Part shown: positions 49,080-60,959 of the stretch, in pieces
Layout: each line of letters opens with the position of its first letter
Position numbering within the stretch: the first letter of the stretch is position 1
NCBI RefSeq assembly: GCF_017353515.1
Contig: NZ_JAFMPY010000003.1
Location: 334,528 to 398,527, forward strand
DNA from: Jiella sonneratiae
Lineage (GTDB): Bacteria > Pseudomonadota > Alphaproteobacteria > Rhizobiales > Rhizobiaceae
DNA length: 64,000 nucleotides
Direction of reading: 5' to 3'
Notes under the pieces: model-generated
Databases searched by the model: none
What the model was told of the DNA's origin: nothing
What the model saw: the letters and a program-made list of their open reading frames with translations, nothing else
Position numbers and translations under genes: made by a program

Positions 49080-49299
49080 CGGTCGGTTGTCGGTCGGTCG
49101 GTCGGCAGTTGGTCCGGAGGCGGGCGTTTCGGGGCGGCGGCCCGGGCCGAATGCCCCGGCCGGCGCGTCCGGATCTCGTCGCATGCTCCCAGAGGCTTTA
49201 CAACCGCCGAACTGCGCCCGTGGCCGTGCGCCGCAGGACGCGGCGGGCCCTGGGGCCGGGCAACCAGAGTTGCGGGCGAGTTGCGGCCGAGTTGCGGGA
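49080..49299. repeat. Short tandem repeats in the mutY-dciA gap
   Basis: The 315-bp divergent gap (49069-49383) holds two simple arrays: GGTC/GGTT tetranucleotide units at 49080-49106 (CGGTCGGTTGTCGGTCGGTC...) and three copies of an 11-bp unit GAGTTGCGG(G/C)(C/A) at 49267-49299. Both are candidates for slippage. No gene is supported in the gap; it must carry the promoters of both neighbours. Confidence 0.7.
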
Positions 49300-49383
49300 C
49301 GCGCCGGGGCCGTTCTATGGATGGCGCCATCCGATGCAGGCGGGCCGCCCGGCGACCGCCGAAATGGCCGAAGGCAAGTCGCG

Positions 49384-49914
49384 ATGAGCGGACGATCCGA
49401 CGAGACCCGGCGCCCGGCGCCGCGCCGGCCAAGGGGGGCTCGCCCCCTCGCCGAGGTCTCGGGCGAGCTGATGGACCCGATCCTGCGCCGCAAGGCCGGC
49501 ATGACCACCGGCCTCGTCGCGGCCTGGGCCGGCATCGTCGGCGACCGCCTCGCCGAGACGACGCTGCCAGAGAAGCTGCAATGGCCGAAGGACAGGGCCC
49601 AGGGCGACGCCTTTTCGCCGGCGACCCTCGTCGTCGCGGCCGAGCCGAAGGCGGCGCTGCGGCTGCAGCACCAGACCGGCGAGATCCTGTCGCGGGTCAA
49701 CGGTTTCTTCGGGTTCCACGCGGTGGCAAAGATCCGCTTCGTCCAGAAGCCCGTCGCCCGGGCGAAGCGCGACATGCGCCCGCGAATGCGCACGCTCGGC
49801 GCCGGGGACAGGGAGAAGATCGCGGCGATGGTCGCCCGGATCGAGGATCCGAAGCTGAAGGCGGCGCTGGTCGCCTATGCCGAGGCGACGCTCGCCCGCC
49901 TGCCGCCGCGGTGA
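49384..49914 (+). CDS. dciA: DUF721/DciA-family protein
   Basis: 176 residues. The N-terminal basic linker (RRPAPRRPRGARPLAEV) is followed by the DciA fold: LMDPILRRKAGMTTGLVAAW, GDRLAETTLPEKLQW, LVVAAEPKAALRLQHQTGEI and GFHAVAKIRFVQ. DciA is the ancestral bacterial loader of the replicative helicase DnaB. The C-terminal 60 residues are basic/helical. The mutY-DUF721-DsbA order recurs in Rhizobiales. No strong ribosome site stands before the ATG. Confidence 0.85.
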   Translation: MSGRSDETRRPAPRRPRGARPLAEVSGELMDPILRRKAGMTTGLVAAWAGIVGDRLAETTLPEKLQWPKDRAQGDAFSPATLVVAAEPKAALRLQHQTGEILSRVNGFFGFHAVAKIRFVQKPVARAKRDMRPRMRTLGAGDREKIAAMVARIEDPKLKAALVAYAEATLARLPPR

Positions 49915-50074
49915 CCGCCGCGCACGCCGCGCCATGAACGAAATGTAATCGTCGCGGCGAACACAAGAGCGTAAAGCGGGCGGGGAACTTCAAAAGCCAG
50001 CCTTTCAAAAGGCACGCTTGTTTCGTAAACCCCGGCGAAGCGCCGCTCAACGGCAACGAGAGGAACATTCGTCA

Positions 50075-50875
50075 ATGACAGTCCAGTCCGCGAAACCCGA
50101 GGCCTCCCTGCAGAAGAAGACGCGCCGCAGCCTTGCCGCGACCGCCGCGCTGGCGGCGCTTTTCGCCGTCGGCGCCGTGCCGCAGGCGACGCGCCTCGCC
50201 GATGCCGCGGAGAACGGCACCCGGCCGCTGCTCCTCGCCCAGGCGTCCTCCTCCGACGCGGCGGGCGACGCCAAGCCGGCGGAGACGGCCGCCAAGGGCG
50301 ACGTCAAGCTGCCTGAGCCCGAGGGCCACGTCGACGTCGAGAAGCTGATGGCCAAGCAGGCGCTGCCGGACGTCGTCATCGGCGACGCGAAGGCGCCGGT
50401 GACCATCGTCGAATACGCCTCGATGACCTGCTCGCACTGCCGCGATTTCCACCAGGAATCCTATCCGCAGATCAAGAAGGACTACATCGACACCGGCAAG
50501 GCGAAGCTGATCATACGCGAGTTCCCCTTCGATCCGCGTGCGCTCGCCGCCTTCATGCTGGCGCGCTGCGCCGGCGACGACGCCAAGCGCATCGCCATGG
50601 TCGACGTCCTCTTCGACCAGCAGCCGCAATGGGCCTATTCGAATCAGGCCTCGGCGGAACTCCTGAAGATCTCGCGGCTCGCCGGCATGACCGAGGACCA
50701 GTTCAAGGCCTGTCTCAACGACAAGGAACTGCAGAAGAAGGTCGTCGACGTGCAGCAGGCCGGCGAGAACGAGTTCGGCGTCAATGCGACGCCGACCTTC
50801 TTCGTCAACGGCGACAAATATGCCGGCGCCCTCGGCGCGGCCGAAATGGGCGCGGTGATCGAAAAGCACATGTGA
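50075..50875 (+). CDS. DsbA-family thiol:disulfide oxidoreductase
   Basis: 266 residues. N-terminal basic region and hydrophobic anchor (RSLAATAALAALFAVGAV), a low-complexity linker to about residue 90, then a thioredoxin/DsbA_4-type domain with the redox motif CSHC in YASMTCSHCRDFH, IREFPFDPRALAAFML and the cis-Pro loop VNATPTFFVNG. It probably forms or shuffles disulfides in the periplasm. The ATG has AGAGGAA nine bases upstream. A small hairpin GCCTTT/AAAGGC lies in the leader. Downstream is a terminator. Confidence 0.88.
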   Translation: MTVQSAKPEASLQKKTRRSLAATAALAALFAVGAVPQATRLADAAENGTRPLLLAQASSSDAAGDAKPAETAAKGDVKLPEPEGHVDVEKLMAKQALPDVVIGDAKAPVTIVEYASMTCSHCRDFHQESYPQIKKDYIDTGKAKLIIREFPFDPRALAAFMLARCAGDDAKRIAMVDVLFDQQPQWAYSNQASAELLKISRLAGMTEDQFKACLNDKELQKKVVDVQQAGENEFGVNATPTFFVNGDKYAGALGAAEMGAVIEKHM

Positions 50876-50912
50876 CCACGGCCCGGCTGCGGCCGGATCT
50901 CGCCATTCTTCG

Positions 50913-50938
50913 CGGGCCGGGGCAGTCGCTCCGGCCCG
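50913..50938 (+). terminator. Terminator hairpin after the DsbA-like gene
   Basis: CGGGCCGG and CCGGCCCG pair perfectly around a ten-base loop, 37 bp after the stop and followed by TTCGCGTT. The T-run is weak, so efficiency is uncertain. Confidence 0.65.
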
Positions 50939-51100
50939 TTCGCGTTCGGCGCCGGCGATCGTCATGCGGGGGGCGCGGCACGGCGCGGCGGTTAAGCCTT
51001 TTGCATTGCAGCAATTGGCTGCGGCACGGTTATGCTTTAGACCAGTGACAGAAAGGCCGGCTGACCGGCCGCAGGTCTCGTCCAAACACATGGCAGAGGG

Positions 51101-53761
<2,661 letters not shown>

Positions 53762-53793
53762 GCCATGGCTTTCGGCGAAGCGCCGGTGCGCCG

Positions 53794-55575
53794 TCAGCTG
53801 CCGTAATAGAAATAGATCGCGATCGTCGTCGCGATGCCGACGATGATGTTCATCGGCAGTCCGACCTTGATGAAGTCGATGAAGCGGTAGTTGCCCGCCG
53901 CATAGACCAGCGTGTTGGTCTGGTAGCCGATCGGCGTCGCGAAAGAGGCCGAGGCCCCGAACATCACCGCGACCACCAGCCCGCGCGGATCGACCCCGAG
54001 CTTCGTCGCCAGCGCCACCGCGATCGGCGTCACGATCACCGCGACGGCGTTGTTGGTGACGATCTCGGTGAGGAAGGACGACAGGCCGTAGACCACCAGA
54101 AGCACGACGAAATAGGGCGCATGCTCGATCAGCGGCGTGAACGCGTCGACGAGCATCTGCGCCGTCCCGGCCTTTTCCATGCCGGTGCCGATCGCCAGCA
54201 TGGCGAAGATCAGGATCAGCAGGTCGCCGCGGATGGTGCGCCAGGCTTCGTCGGCGTCGATCACCCGGAGCAGCAGGATCGCGGCGATGGCGACGAAGGC
54301 GGCGGTCTGGATGCGGGCGAGGCCGAAGGCCGAGACGAGAATCACCAGAGCGAGGGCGGCGATGGCGAGCGGCGCCTTCTCGCGGCGGAAGCGGCGGGCA
54401 GCCGAGACGTTGACGCCGACGAGGTCGTTCTCGTCGGAGATCCGCGCGATCGCCTCCACCGGGCCCTCGAGCAGCAGCCGATCGGCGGGGCGCAGCCTGA
54501 CTTCCTGCAGGCTCGGCCCCGGCACGTGGCGGTGCCGCTGCACGCCGAGGACGGAGGTCCCGGTGCCGGAAAGGCCCGAGAGTTCGAAGGCGCCGCGGCC
54601 GATGCCGCGCCGGTGCGGCGCGACCGTCGCCTCGACGACGATCCGCTCCTCGCCGGGGCGCACCGGCTGGCTGCGGGCGATGCGAAAGCCGTCGCTCGCC
54701 CGCAGCGTCAGGATCTCCTCGGGACTGGCATACATGATGATCCGGTCGGCCTTCTGCAGCACCACCTCGGCAAGGTCCCGGCGCAGCGTCTCGGCGCCGC
54801 GGCGCACCGCCACCGGCCTGATGCCGCGGGCCGACAGCGCGCCGACCTCGCCGAGCGGCTTGCCGACGGCATTGGCGCCTTCCCTGACGACCACCTCGGT
54901 GAAATAGCCCTCCTCGCCGCCGTCGGAGAGCTTGCTGCCGACGCCGTCGCGGGACGGCAGCAGCCGCCAGCCGACGAGGGCGAGATAGAGGAGCCCGACC
55001 ACCGCCGTGACGATGCCGACCGGGGTGATCTCGAAGATCGTGAAGGGTTCGAGCCCCTGGCCACGGGCGACGCCGTCGACGAGGAGGTTGGTCGAGGTGC
55101 CGATCATCGAACAGGTGCCGCCGAGGATGGTGACGAAGGACAGCGGCATCAGCAGCTTCGTCTCGGCGATGTTCAGGGTCCGGGCGATCTCGATGGCGAT
55201 CGGGATGAGCACGATCACCACCGGCGTGTTGTTGATGAAGGCGGAGGCGAAGATGACGCCGGCGGCGGTCGCGACGAGCGCTGCGGCCGGTCGGCTCGCC
55301 GCCCGGCTGACCAGCCAGCTCGCCGCCGCGTCGAGAAGCCCGGTGCGGACCAGCGTGCCCGACAGGACGAACATCGCCGCGATGGTGATCGGGGCGGGAT
55401 TGGAGAAGACCGAGGCGATCTCCTCGGTCTTCACGTAGCCGCAGAGCAGGAAGGCGACGGCACCGCCCACCGCGACCACTTCGGGCGGATAGCGCTCGAT
55501 GGCGAAGGCGATGAAGACGAGGGTGATGATGGCCAGCCCGATGAGGGCGGAATGCTGCGCGAGAAAGTCGGCCAT
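53794..55575 (-). CDS. SLC13/DASS-family anion permease with RCK_C domains
   Basis: 593 residues: N-terminal half with about five membrane segments (GLAIITLVFIAFAIERYPPE; FVLSGTLVRTGLLDAA; ASAFINNTPVVIVLIPIAI, with GTSTNLLVDGVA), two central TrkA-C/RCK_C regulatory domains (about 205-390), then the C-terminal membrane half (SSFLTEIVTNNAVAVIVTPI; GASASFATPIGYQTNTLV). Helical hairpins with SNT-type motifs (GTSTNL, TNN) are those of divalent anion/Na+ symporters. The substrate may be sulfate, phosphate or a dicarboxylate. It is a single-gene reverse unit. Confidence 0.87.
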   Translation of the reverse strand: MADFLAQHSALIGLAIITLVFIAFAIERYPPEVVAVGGAVAFLLCGYVKTEEIASVFSNPAPITIAAMFVLSGTLVRTGLLDAAASWLVSRAASRPAAALVATAAGVIFASAFINNTPVVIVLIPIAIEIARTLNIAETKLLMPLSFVTILGGTCSMIGTSTNLLVDGVARGQGLEPFTIFEITPVGIVTAVVGLLYLALVGWRLLPSRDGVGSKLSDGGEEGYFTEVVVREGANAVGKPLGEVGALSARGIRPVAVRRGAETLRRDLAEVVLQKADRIIMYASPEEILTLRASDGFRIARSQPVRPGEERIVVEATVAPHRRGIGRGAFELSGLSGTGTSVLGVQRHRHVPGPSLQEVRLRPADRLLLEGPVEAIARISDENDLVGVNVSAARRFRREKAPLAIAALALVILVSAFGLARIQTAAFVAIAAILLLRVIDADEAWRTIRGDLLILIFAMLAIGTGMEKAGTAQMLVDAFTPLIEHAPYFVVLLVVYGLSSFLTEIVTNNAVAVIVTPIAVALATKLGVDPRGLVVAVMFGASASFATPIGYQTNTLVYAAGNYRFIDFIKVGLPMNIIVGIATTIAIYFYYGS

Positions 55576-55811
55576 GTGCGTCCGGATCGAGAGAGACGGC
55601 ACAAAGCTGTTGTCGGCGGTGGCCAAGGCAAGGTGGCCATTGCGAAAACCGCCGAATCCGCAACCCCGAGGCAGGCCTGACGCGGCTGTGCCGGGCGGCG
55701 TTGCTACCGGCGGCGGCGCGGGATCGGGCCGGAGCCGCACGAAAAAAGCACCGCATGCGGTCGCTTGCGGTGCCCGTCAGTGAGGCCGGAAAGCCGGGGG
55801 CGCCGCTCGCC

Positions 55812-56294
55812 TCAGGCGGCTTCCTCGTCCATCGTGAAGCCGGCGAACATCTTGTCGAGGTCGAGGAAGCAGATCATGCCGTGGGCGGTGGCGAGGACGC
55901 CGGTGACGTAGCCGCCGGTGAAGCTGCCGCGCATTTCCGGCGTCGGCTGGACGGCGCTGGCCTCGACCGTCAGGATGTCGGCCACCCGGTCGACCAGGAG
56001 GCCGATCACCGCGCTCTGCACCTCGGCGACGATCACCGCGCTGCGGGCGTCGGGCTCGGACGGCGCCATGCCGAGCTTCGACGCCATGTTGACGATGGGG
56101 ATGATCGAACCGCGCAGGTTCATCATGCCCATGACCTCGTGCGGGGAGCCGGGCAGGGGGGTGGATTTCGTCCACCCCCGGATTTCGCGGACCGCCGTCG
56201 TGCGGACGCAGAACTGCTGGCCGCCGATCTCGAATGCGATGATCTCGATGGCGGCAGCGCCGAGATCGGTGATGTCCAAAGTCTGAGCGAGCAT
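55812..56294 (-). CDS. cheW: CheW-like chemotaxis coupling protein
   Basis: 160 residues forming one CheW domain: AFEIGGQQFCVRTTAVREI, LPGSPHEVMGMMNLRGSIIP (the NLRG receptor-contact motif), IVAEVQSAVIGLLVDRVADI. It links receptors to the CheA kinase. It shares one base with the stop of the upstream chemoreceptor gene (TGATG), so the two are translated together. No cheA, cheY or cheB is nearby. The small C-terminal tail is acidic (MDEEAA). Confidence 0.92.
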   Translation of the reverse strand: MLAQTLDITDLGAAAIEIIAFEIGGQQFCVRTTAVREIRGWTKSTPLPGSPHEVMGMMNLRGSIIPIVNMASKLGMAPSEPDARSAVIVAEVQSAVIGLLVDRVADILTVEASAVQPTPEMRGSFTGGYVTGVLATAHGMICFLDLDKMFAGFTMDEEAA

Positions 56295-58072
56295 CAGAAG
56301 TCTTCCCAGTCGTTCTGCTTGAGCGCAGTGTTTCCCGCCGTCGAATATGCATGCTTCAGGTTGCTTTGAAGTTTACGCACGGGGGACTCGGCCGGCCGCT
56401 TGCGGGGGGCGTTCGCGGCGTCGCGTTTGCGGGCGATGGAGAAGCGGCCGATCAGCGCGTCGAGCTCCTGGGTCTGTTCGACGAGGTTGTGGCAGGCCGC
56501 CGTCGATTCCTCGACCATCGTGGCGTTCTGCTGGGTGCCCTCGTCGATCGACCCGACCGCCTTGTTGATCTCGGCAAGGCCGACGGCCTGCGAACGCGCC
56601 GCCTCGACGATCGCCCGGACGTTCTGGTCGATGAACTGGACCTCCGAGACGATGCCCTGCAGTGCCGCGCCGGTCTCGCCGACGAGCTTGACGCCTTCTT
56701 CGACCTGCGACGACGACTTCTGGATCAGCCCCTTGATCTCCTTGGCGGCCTCGGCCGAACGCTGGGCGAGGGCGCGGACTTCCTGGGCGACGACGGCGAA
56801 ACCCTTGCCGGCCTCGCCGGCCCGCGCCGCCTCGACGCCGGCATTCAGCGCCAGGAGGTTGGTCTGGAAGGCGATCTCGTCGATGACCCCGATGATCTGC
56901 GAGATCTGGGACGAGGACGCTTCGATCTCGCTCATCGCTGCGACGGCCCGCGTCACCACCTTGCCGGAGGCCTCGGCGCTCGCCTTGGTCTTGCCGACCA
57001 GCGCGCCGGCCTCTTCGGCCCGGGCCGCCGACCCGCGCACCGTGTCGGTGAGTTCGCCGAGCGCCGCCGACGTCTCCTCCACCGAGGCGGCCTGTTGTTC
57101 GGTGCGCCGGGCGAGATCGTCGGAGGCGACGCGGATCTCGCTGGTGGCCGCGGCGATCGTCGCAGCGGTATCGCTCACGCAGTTGAGCGCGTCGCGCAGC
57201 ACCGCCACCGAGGCGTTGAAGTCCTGCCGCAGCCTGTCGAGGCTGGGAATGAAGGCGACATCGAGTTCCTGCGACACGTCGCCGTCGGCAAGGCGTCCGA
57301 GCGCCTTCGCGATGGTTCCGACGGCCTCGACACGGCCGGTGACGTCGGTGGCGAACTTGACGACCTTGCTGACCCGGCCGTTCGGATCGAAGATCGGATT
57401 GTACGAGGCCTGGATGTGAACCGCCTTGCCGCCCTTGCCGAGGCGCTTGAACTCGTCCGCGACGAATTCGCCCCGGCCGAGCTTCGCCCAGAACTCCCGA
57501 TAGTCGCCGCTGGCAGCATAGGCCGGGTCGACGAACATCGAATGATGGCGCCCCTTGATCTCGTCGAGGGCGTAGCCGAGAGCCTTGCAGAAGTTCTCGT
57601 TGGCGGTGAGGATCGTCCCATCGAGGGAGAATTCGATCGTCGCCTGGGCGCGGGAGAGGGCGTCGAGCTTGCCGGCCCGCTCGCTCGCCTCGCGCTTGGC
57701 GGCGGTGATGTCCGTGGCGACCTTGACGACCCTTACGACGCTCCGGCCGGAAAGCACCGGGTTGTAGGACGCCTCGATCCAGATCTCCTTGCCGCCCTTG
57801 CCGAAACGCTTGTACTGGCGGGCATCGAACTCGCCGCGGGCGAGCTTTGTCCAGAAGTCGCGATAGGCCGCCGACTGGACTTCCTGGGGATCGACGAACA
57901 TCGAATGATGCTTGCCGGCGATCTCGCTCAGGTCGTAACCCAGCGCCGCACAGAAATTCTTGTTTGCCGTGACGATCGTTCCGTCGGGCTTGAACTCGAT
58001 GATCGCCAGGGATTTGTCGAGCGCCGCGAGGACTTGTGCCGCTGCCGCCGCCTTGCCGTTGATACCGAACAT
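56294..58072 (-). CDS. Soluble PAS-PAS methyl-accepting chemotaxis protein (BdlA-like)
   Basis: 592 residues with no membrane segment or signal peptide. Two tandem PAS domains (about 22-130 and 140-250), nearly repeated: [20 protein letters not shown] vs [20 protein letters not shown], and [10 protein letters not shown] vs [15 protein letters not shown]-like stretch follows, then the signalling domain with the invariant tip [20 protein letters not shown] and [15 protein letters not shown]. The order PAS-PAS-MCP without membrane spans resembles Pseudomonas BdlA, a biofilm-dispersal receptor. The start has GGAGG five bases upstream. Coupled to cheW by TGATG. Confidence 0.9.
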   Translation of the reverse strand: MFGINGKAAAAAQVLAALDKSLAIIEFKPDGTIVTANKNFCAALGYDLSEIAGKHHSMFVDPQEVQSAAYRDFWTKLARGEFDARQYKRFGKGGKEIWIEASYNPVLSGRSVVRVVKVATDITAAKREASERAGKLDALSRAQATIEFSLDGTILTANENFCKALGYALDEIKGRHHSMFVDPAYAASGDYREFWAKLGRGEFVADEFKRLGKGGKAVHIQASYNPIFDPNGRVSKVVKFATDVTGRVEAVGTIAKALGRLADGDVSQELDVAFIPSLDRLRQDFNASVAVLRDALNCVSDTAATIAAATSEIRVASDDLARRTEQQAASVEETSAALGELTDTVRGSAARAEEAGALVGKTKASAEASGKVVTRAVAAMSEIEASSSQISQIIGVIDEIAFQTNLLALNAGVEAARAGEAGKGFAVVAQEVRALAQRSAEAAKEIKGLIQKSSSQVEEGVKLVGETGAALQGIVSEVQFIDQNVRAIVEAARSQAVGLAEINKAVGSIDEGTQQNATMVEESTAACHNLVEQTQELDALIGRFSIARKRDAANAPRKRPAESPVRKLQSNLKHAYSTAGNTALKQNDWEDF

Positions 58073-58609
58073 GCACTCCTCCATTCGGTCCATGTTTCGC
58101 CAACCGTGCCGCTGGCCCTGATCAGCAGGGAAAGCTATGCGCACGGCGCTGGTTTTATTGGATTTTACTAATTTTCCTGGATGTATCGCCGCCTACGAAT
58201 AAGGCAGAACGGATTAAAAATGTGCAAAAACTTCAGGCGTGATCCAATGCAAGTCTATGATTGTACTGCCCGTCGCCGAAATCTGCGTTTGTCCTGGCGA
58301 CTGTCGGCGGCAACCGGAACGGCCCGATCGGACAACGGCAGCAAAGAAAAAATCTGATAGAACAACGAGAAGTTATCGACCCAGAAGACATAAGTCGTGC
58401 ATTCATCTTGGAATCGCACGGACGAGACAATTTTTATAATATTCGCTTTGCAACTCGGCAAAGGCATTTGCGGCAGGCGGCGGGAGTGCCGAGGCTTCGA
58501 TGCGACACCGGCCACCTCCATGCGCCGGGAACATTCCCGTCCGGAGCGGCGAGAGCCGCCGCGTCCGACGGACGCAGCGGATCCCTCGTGCCCGCGGGTC
58601 GCGGCCCGT
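58073..58609. other. Gap upstream of the chemoreceptor gene, no gene supported
   Basis: 537 bp, noticeably more AT-rich than the coding DNA around it between about 58140 and 58460. No convincing open frame, tRNA, terminator or clear small-RNA structure could be read. It must contain the promoter of the reverse chemoreceptor-cheW pair and the 3' end of the DUF1127 gene. Confidence 0.5.
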
Positions 58610-58885
58610 TCATCCCCGCATCTGCCGCTGCTGCAGCCTTTGCAGATGCTCGAGCGCGTCGATACAGAGAGGCAGCCGCGCCGCGGCCTCGACCTGCCGG
58701 CGTTCGAGGCCGGTGACGTCACGCAGGATGTCGTCGTCGACCCGCAGCAGCGTCGCGATCGCGTCGCGGCGCAGCTTCTGGTGCCGGCGCTCGGCCGTCC
58801 ACGAACGCAGCCAGCCGCGCAGTCCCAGGCCGTCCCGGCTGTGCGACGGACCGTCGACGGTGGGCAGATAGATATTCTGAAGCAT
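58610..58885 (-). CDS. DUF1127-domain small protein
   Basis: 91 residues. The C-terminal half (RRHQKLRRDAIATLLRVDDD, then LRDVTGLERRQVEAAARLP) is the Arg-rich DUF1127 (YjiS-like) helix pair. The N-terminal half is unassigned (MLQNIYLPTVDG). The start at 58885 has GGAGG six bases upstream, preferred over ATGs at 58897 and 58915. In Brucella and Agrobacterium such DUF1127 genes are direct targets of the VtlR LysR regulator; here a LysR gene lies divergently 112 bp away. Confidence 0.78.
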   Translation of the reverse strand: MLQNIYLPTVDGPSHSRDGLGLRGWLRSWTAERRHQKLRRDAIATLLRVDDDILRDVTGLERRQVEAAARLPLCIDALEHLQRLQQRQMRG

Positions 58886-58997
58886 CGCTTCCTCCATGTC
58901 CTTCGATACGGACAAGGTGGGCGATCGGGATTGATGAGTCTAACGAAAAGAATTAACTTACATCGTGAGGAAAGCTCATAAATAGGATTGTGCCGCC

Positions 58998-59900
58998 GTG
59001 AACCAGCTCGTCCCGACCGTCACCAATCTCGACATCGACCTCGCGCGTACCTTCGTCGCGATCTGCGAAAGCGGCAATTTCAGCCGCGCCGCCGAGCGGG
59101 TCTTCCGCTCGCCCTCGGCGGTCAGCCTGCAGGTCAAGCGGCTGGAGGAGACGGTGGGGCGGGCGCTGTTCAGGCGCGAGACGCGCGCCGTCGAACTGAC
59201 GGTCGACGGCGAATATCTCCTCGGCGTCGCCCGCCGCATGCTGAAGCTCAACGACGAGGCGCTCGACTATTTCCGCACGCCGCCGGTCGAGGGCCGGGTG
59301 TCGCTCGGGGCTCCCTACGATGCCGGGATCTTCGCGATCCCGACGATCCTGAAGATGTTCGCCTCGACGCACCCGCAGGTGGACGTCGACGTCAGGTTGG
59401 AATCGAGCGGCGACCTGAAGCGCCAGTGCATCGAGGGCACGCTCGACGTGGCGCTGGTCGCGACCGACGAAAATCCGGGCTTCCTGTCCGTCGAGGCGCA
59501 TAGCGAGCCGCTGGTCTGGGTCGGCCACCGCAACGGCGCGGCGATGCGGCGCGATCCGCTGCCGCTGGCGCTCGCCGACCAGGGCTGCCTGTGGCGGGCC
59601 GCGGCGCTGGACGCGCTGGACAGAGCGGGCCTAGCCTACCGGGTCGCCTATACGAGCAAGAACTGCCAGGCGCAGATCGCCGCCGTCGCCGCCGATCTTG
59701 CGATCGCGCCGCTGCCCATCAGCGTCCTGTCGCGCGATCTCGTCCGCCTCGACATGGCGGGCGGGCTGCCGTCCCTCGCGAACTACCGCGTCTATCTGAT
59801 GACCCGGGAGGGGGCGGGGCCGGTCGCCGAAAAGCTCGGCCAGCACGTCCTCGCGAGCTTCAGGGAGATCGGCGGGCGCGGCGAACGGATCTTCGCCTGA
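58998..59900 (+). CDS. LysR-family transcriptional regulator, VtlR/LsrB-like
   Basis: 300 residues. HTH LDIDLARTFVAICESGNFSR, then AAERVFRSPSAVSLQVKRLE, is close in wording to VtlR/LsrB of Rhizobiales (DLLRTFVAI..GSFSRAAERVFRTPSAVS). The effector-binding half starts about residue 95 (GRVSLGAPYDAGIFAIP). VtlR/LsrB controls small DUF1127 proteins, the AbcR small RNA, envelope and redox genes. The start is GTG at 58998 with TAGGA 10 bases upstream. It is divergent from a DUF1127 gene, the classic architecture for direct control. Confidence 0.82.
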   Translation: MNQLVPTVTNLDIDLARTFVAICESGNFSRAAERVFRSPSAVSLQVKRLEETVGRALFRRETRAVELTVDGEYLLGVARRMLKLNDEALDYFRTPPVEGRVSLGAPYDAGIFAIPTILKMFASTHPQVDVDVRLESSGDLKRQCIEGTLDVALVATDENPGFLSVEAHSEPLVWVGHRNGAAMRRDPLPLALADQGCLWRAAALDALDRAGLAYRVAYTSKNCQAQIAAVAADLAIAPLPISVLSRDLVRLDMAGGLPSLANYRVYLMTREGAGPVAEKLGQHVLASFREIGGRGERIFA

Positions 59901-59946
59901 CGGCCGCTGGCCGGCGGCGCGCCGCGCCGCCGGTCCGGGCGCGGGC

Positions 59947-60714
59947 CTACTGGATGCCGCCGCCCTGGGCGATGATCTCGTCGATGCTGATCGGCGCCAG
60001 CATGGCATCGCCGGCGCGCGGCGCCGGCCGCTCGCCGAGGCTTGCCACATCGCCTTGCGGGGGCGTCCCGGGCAGGGGGATCGCCGCGGGCTGCGCCTGC
60101 CGGGCGGACTTGACGAGGCGCGCCGTGGGCGCGGCGTAGATCGTCTGGGCCGGCGTCGTCTGATAACCCATCAGCATCACCCGCGCGGCCCGGTTGGCCG
60201 CCTCCAGCCCGGGCGGATTGACGAAGGCGGGATCGCTCTTCTGGCGCGAGTTCTTGCGCTTTTCGTAGAAGACGTTGCCGCCGGCTTCCACCAGATAGTG
60301 CATGTTGGTGTAGGGGAAGGTCATGCCCGCGGTATGGAAGAACTTGGCGTTGCCGACGTAGCGGTGGCGCCCGCCGTCCAGCACCTTGCTCGCCATGGCG
60401 GCGGCAAGCCGGCTGCCGCGGTCCATCCGGCGGGTCAGGACGCCCGGGGCGAACTGGTTCGGCTGGCCGACGACGGCGCAGACGCTGTTCGGATACTGCT
60501 TGCTCTCCACCCGGTTCATCACCACCGTGCCGACGGCGAGCATGCCCTCGGGGCTCGAACGGTTGGATTCGAAATACATGACCCGCGTCATGCATTCGTG
60601 CTCGCTCATCACCCGCCGTCCGAAGATCGAGGACGAGGCGCAGCCGGTGAGGCTGGCGGCGACAAGGACGAGGGAGAGGTTGCGCAGGGCTCGTGCCGAT
60701 TTCGGTGACAGCAT
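59947..60714 (-). CDS. SleB-family cell wall hydrolase lipoprotein
   Basis: 255 residues. N-terminal lipoprotein signal with lipobox LTGC (near residue 25). The hydrolase_2 (SleB/CwlJ) domain follows: HECMTRVMYFESNRSSPEGM with catalytic Glu, LAVGTVVMNRVESKQYP, SVCAVVGQPNQF and GNAKFFHT. The C-terminal 75 residues are Pro/Ala-rich. It is probably a lytic transglycosylase-like enzyme acting on peptidoglycan from the membrane. It is convergent with the LysR gene, 46 bp away. Confidence 0.85.
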   Translation of the reverse strand: MLSPKSARALRNLSLVLVAASLTGCASSSIFGRRVMSEHECMTRVMYFESNRSSPEGMLAVGTVVMNRVESKQYPNSVCAVVGQPNQFAPGVLTRRMDRGSRLAAAMASKVLDGGRHRYVGNAKFFHTAGMTFPYTNMHYLVEAGGNVFYEKRKNSRQKSDPAFVNPPGLEAANRAARVMLMGYQTTPAQTIYAAPTARLVKSARQAQPAAIPLPGTPPQGDVASLGERPAPRAGDAMLAPISIDEIIAQGGGIQ

Positions 60715-60959
60715 GCAGGAACTCGGATGACCGGTCTCGATTCGGGCGTTTGGAGCCTGCGATATTGTCGGCGGGGCCTTAACGGGTGGTGCCCGTTTGC
60801 CATGCATCGCTGAGAATTCGCCAAGAGGGTTAACATTTGCCTCAAATGCGAGCGGCCGGCCGCCGCCTCAAACGGCGATCTCGAAACGCAATCGCCGTCT
60901 CGCACGTTGGAGAAAAACGACCGGCGATGGCCGGCCAGCCGAACGAGAAGGAGATCGCC

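Noticed and set aside
50018..50074. Earlier start for the DsbA-like protein
   Set aside because: The AGAGGAA site lies nine bases before the ATG at 50075, and the extra residues would bury the signal anchor behind a basic tail.
58140..58470. AbcR-like small RNA near the LysR gene
   Set aside because: The AT-rich stretch was read for paired stems and a T-run terminator; nothing convincing emerged.
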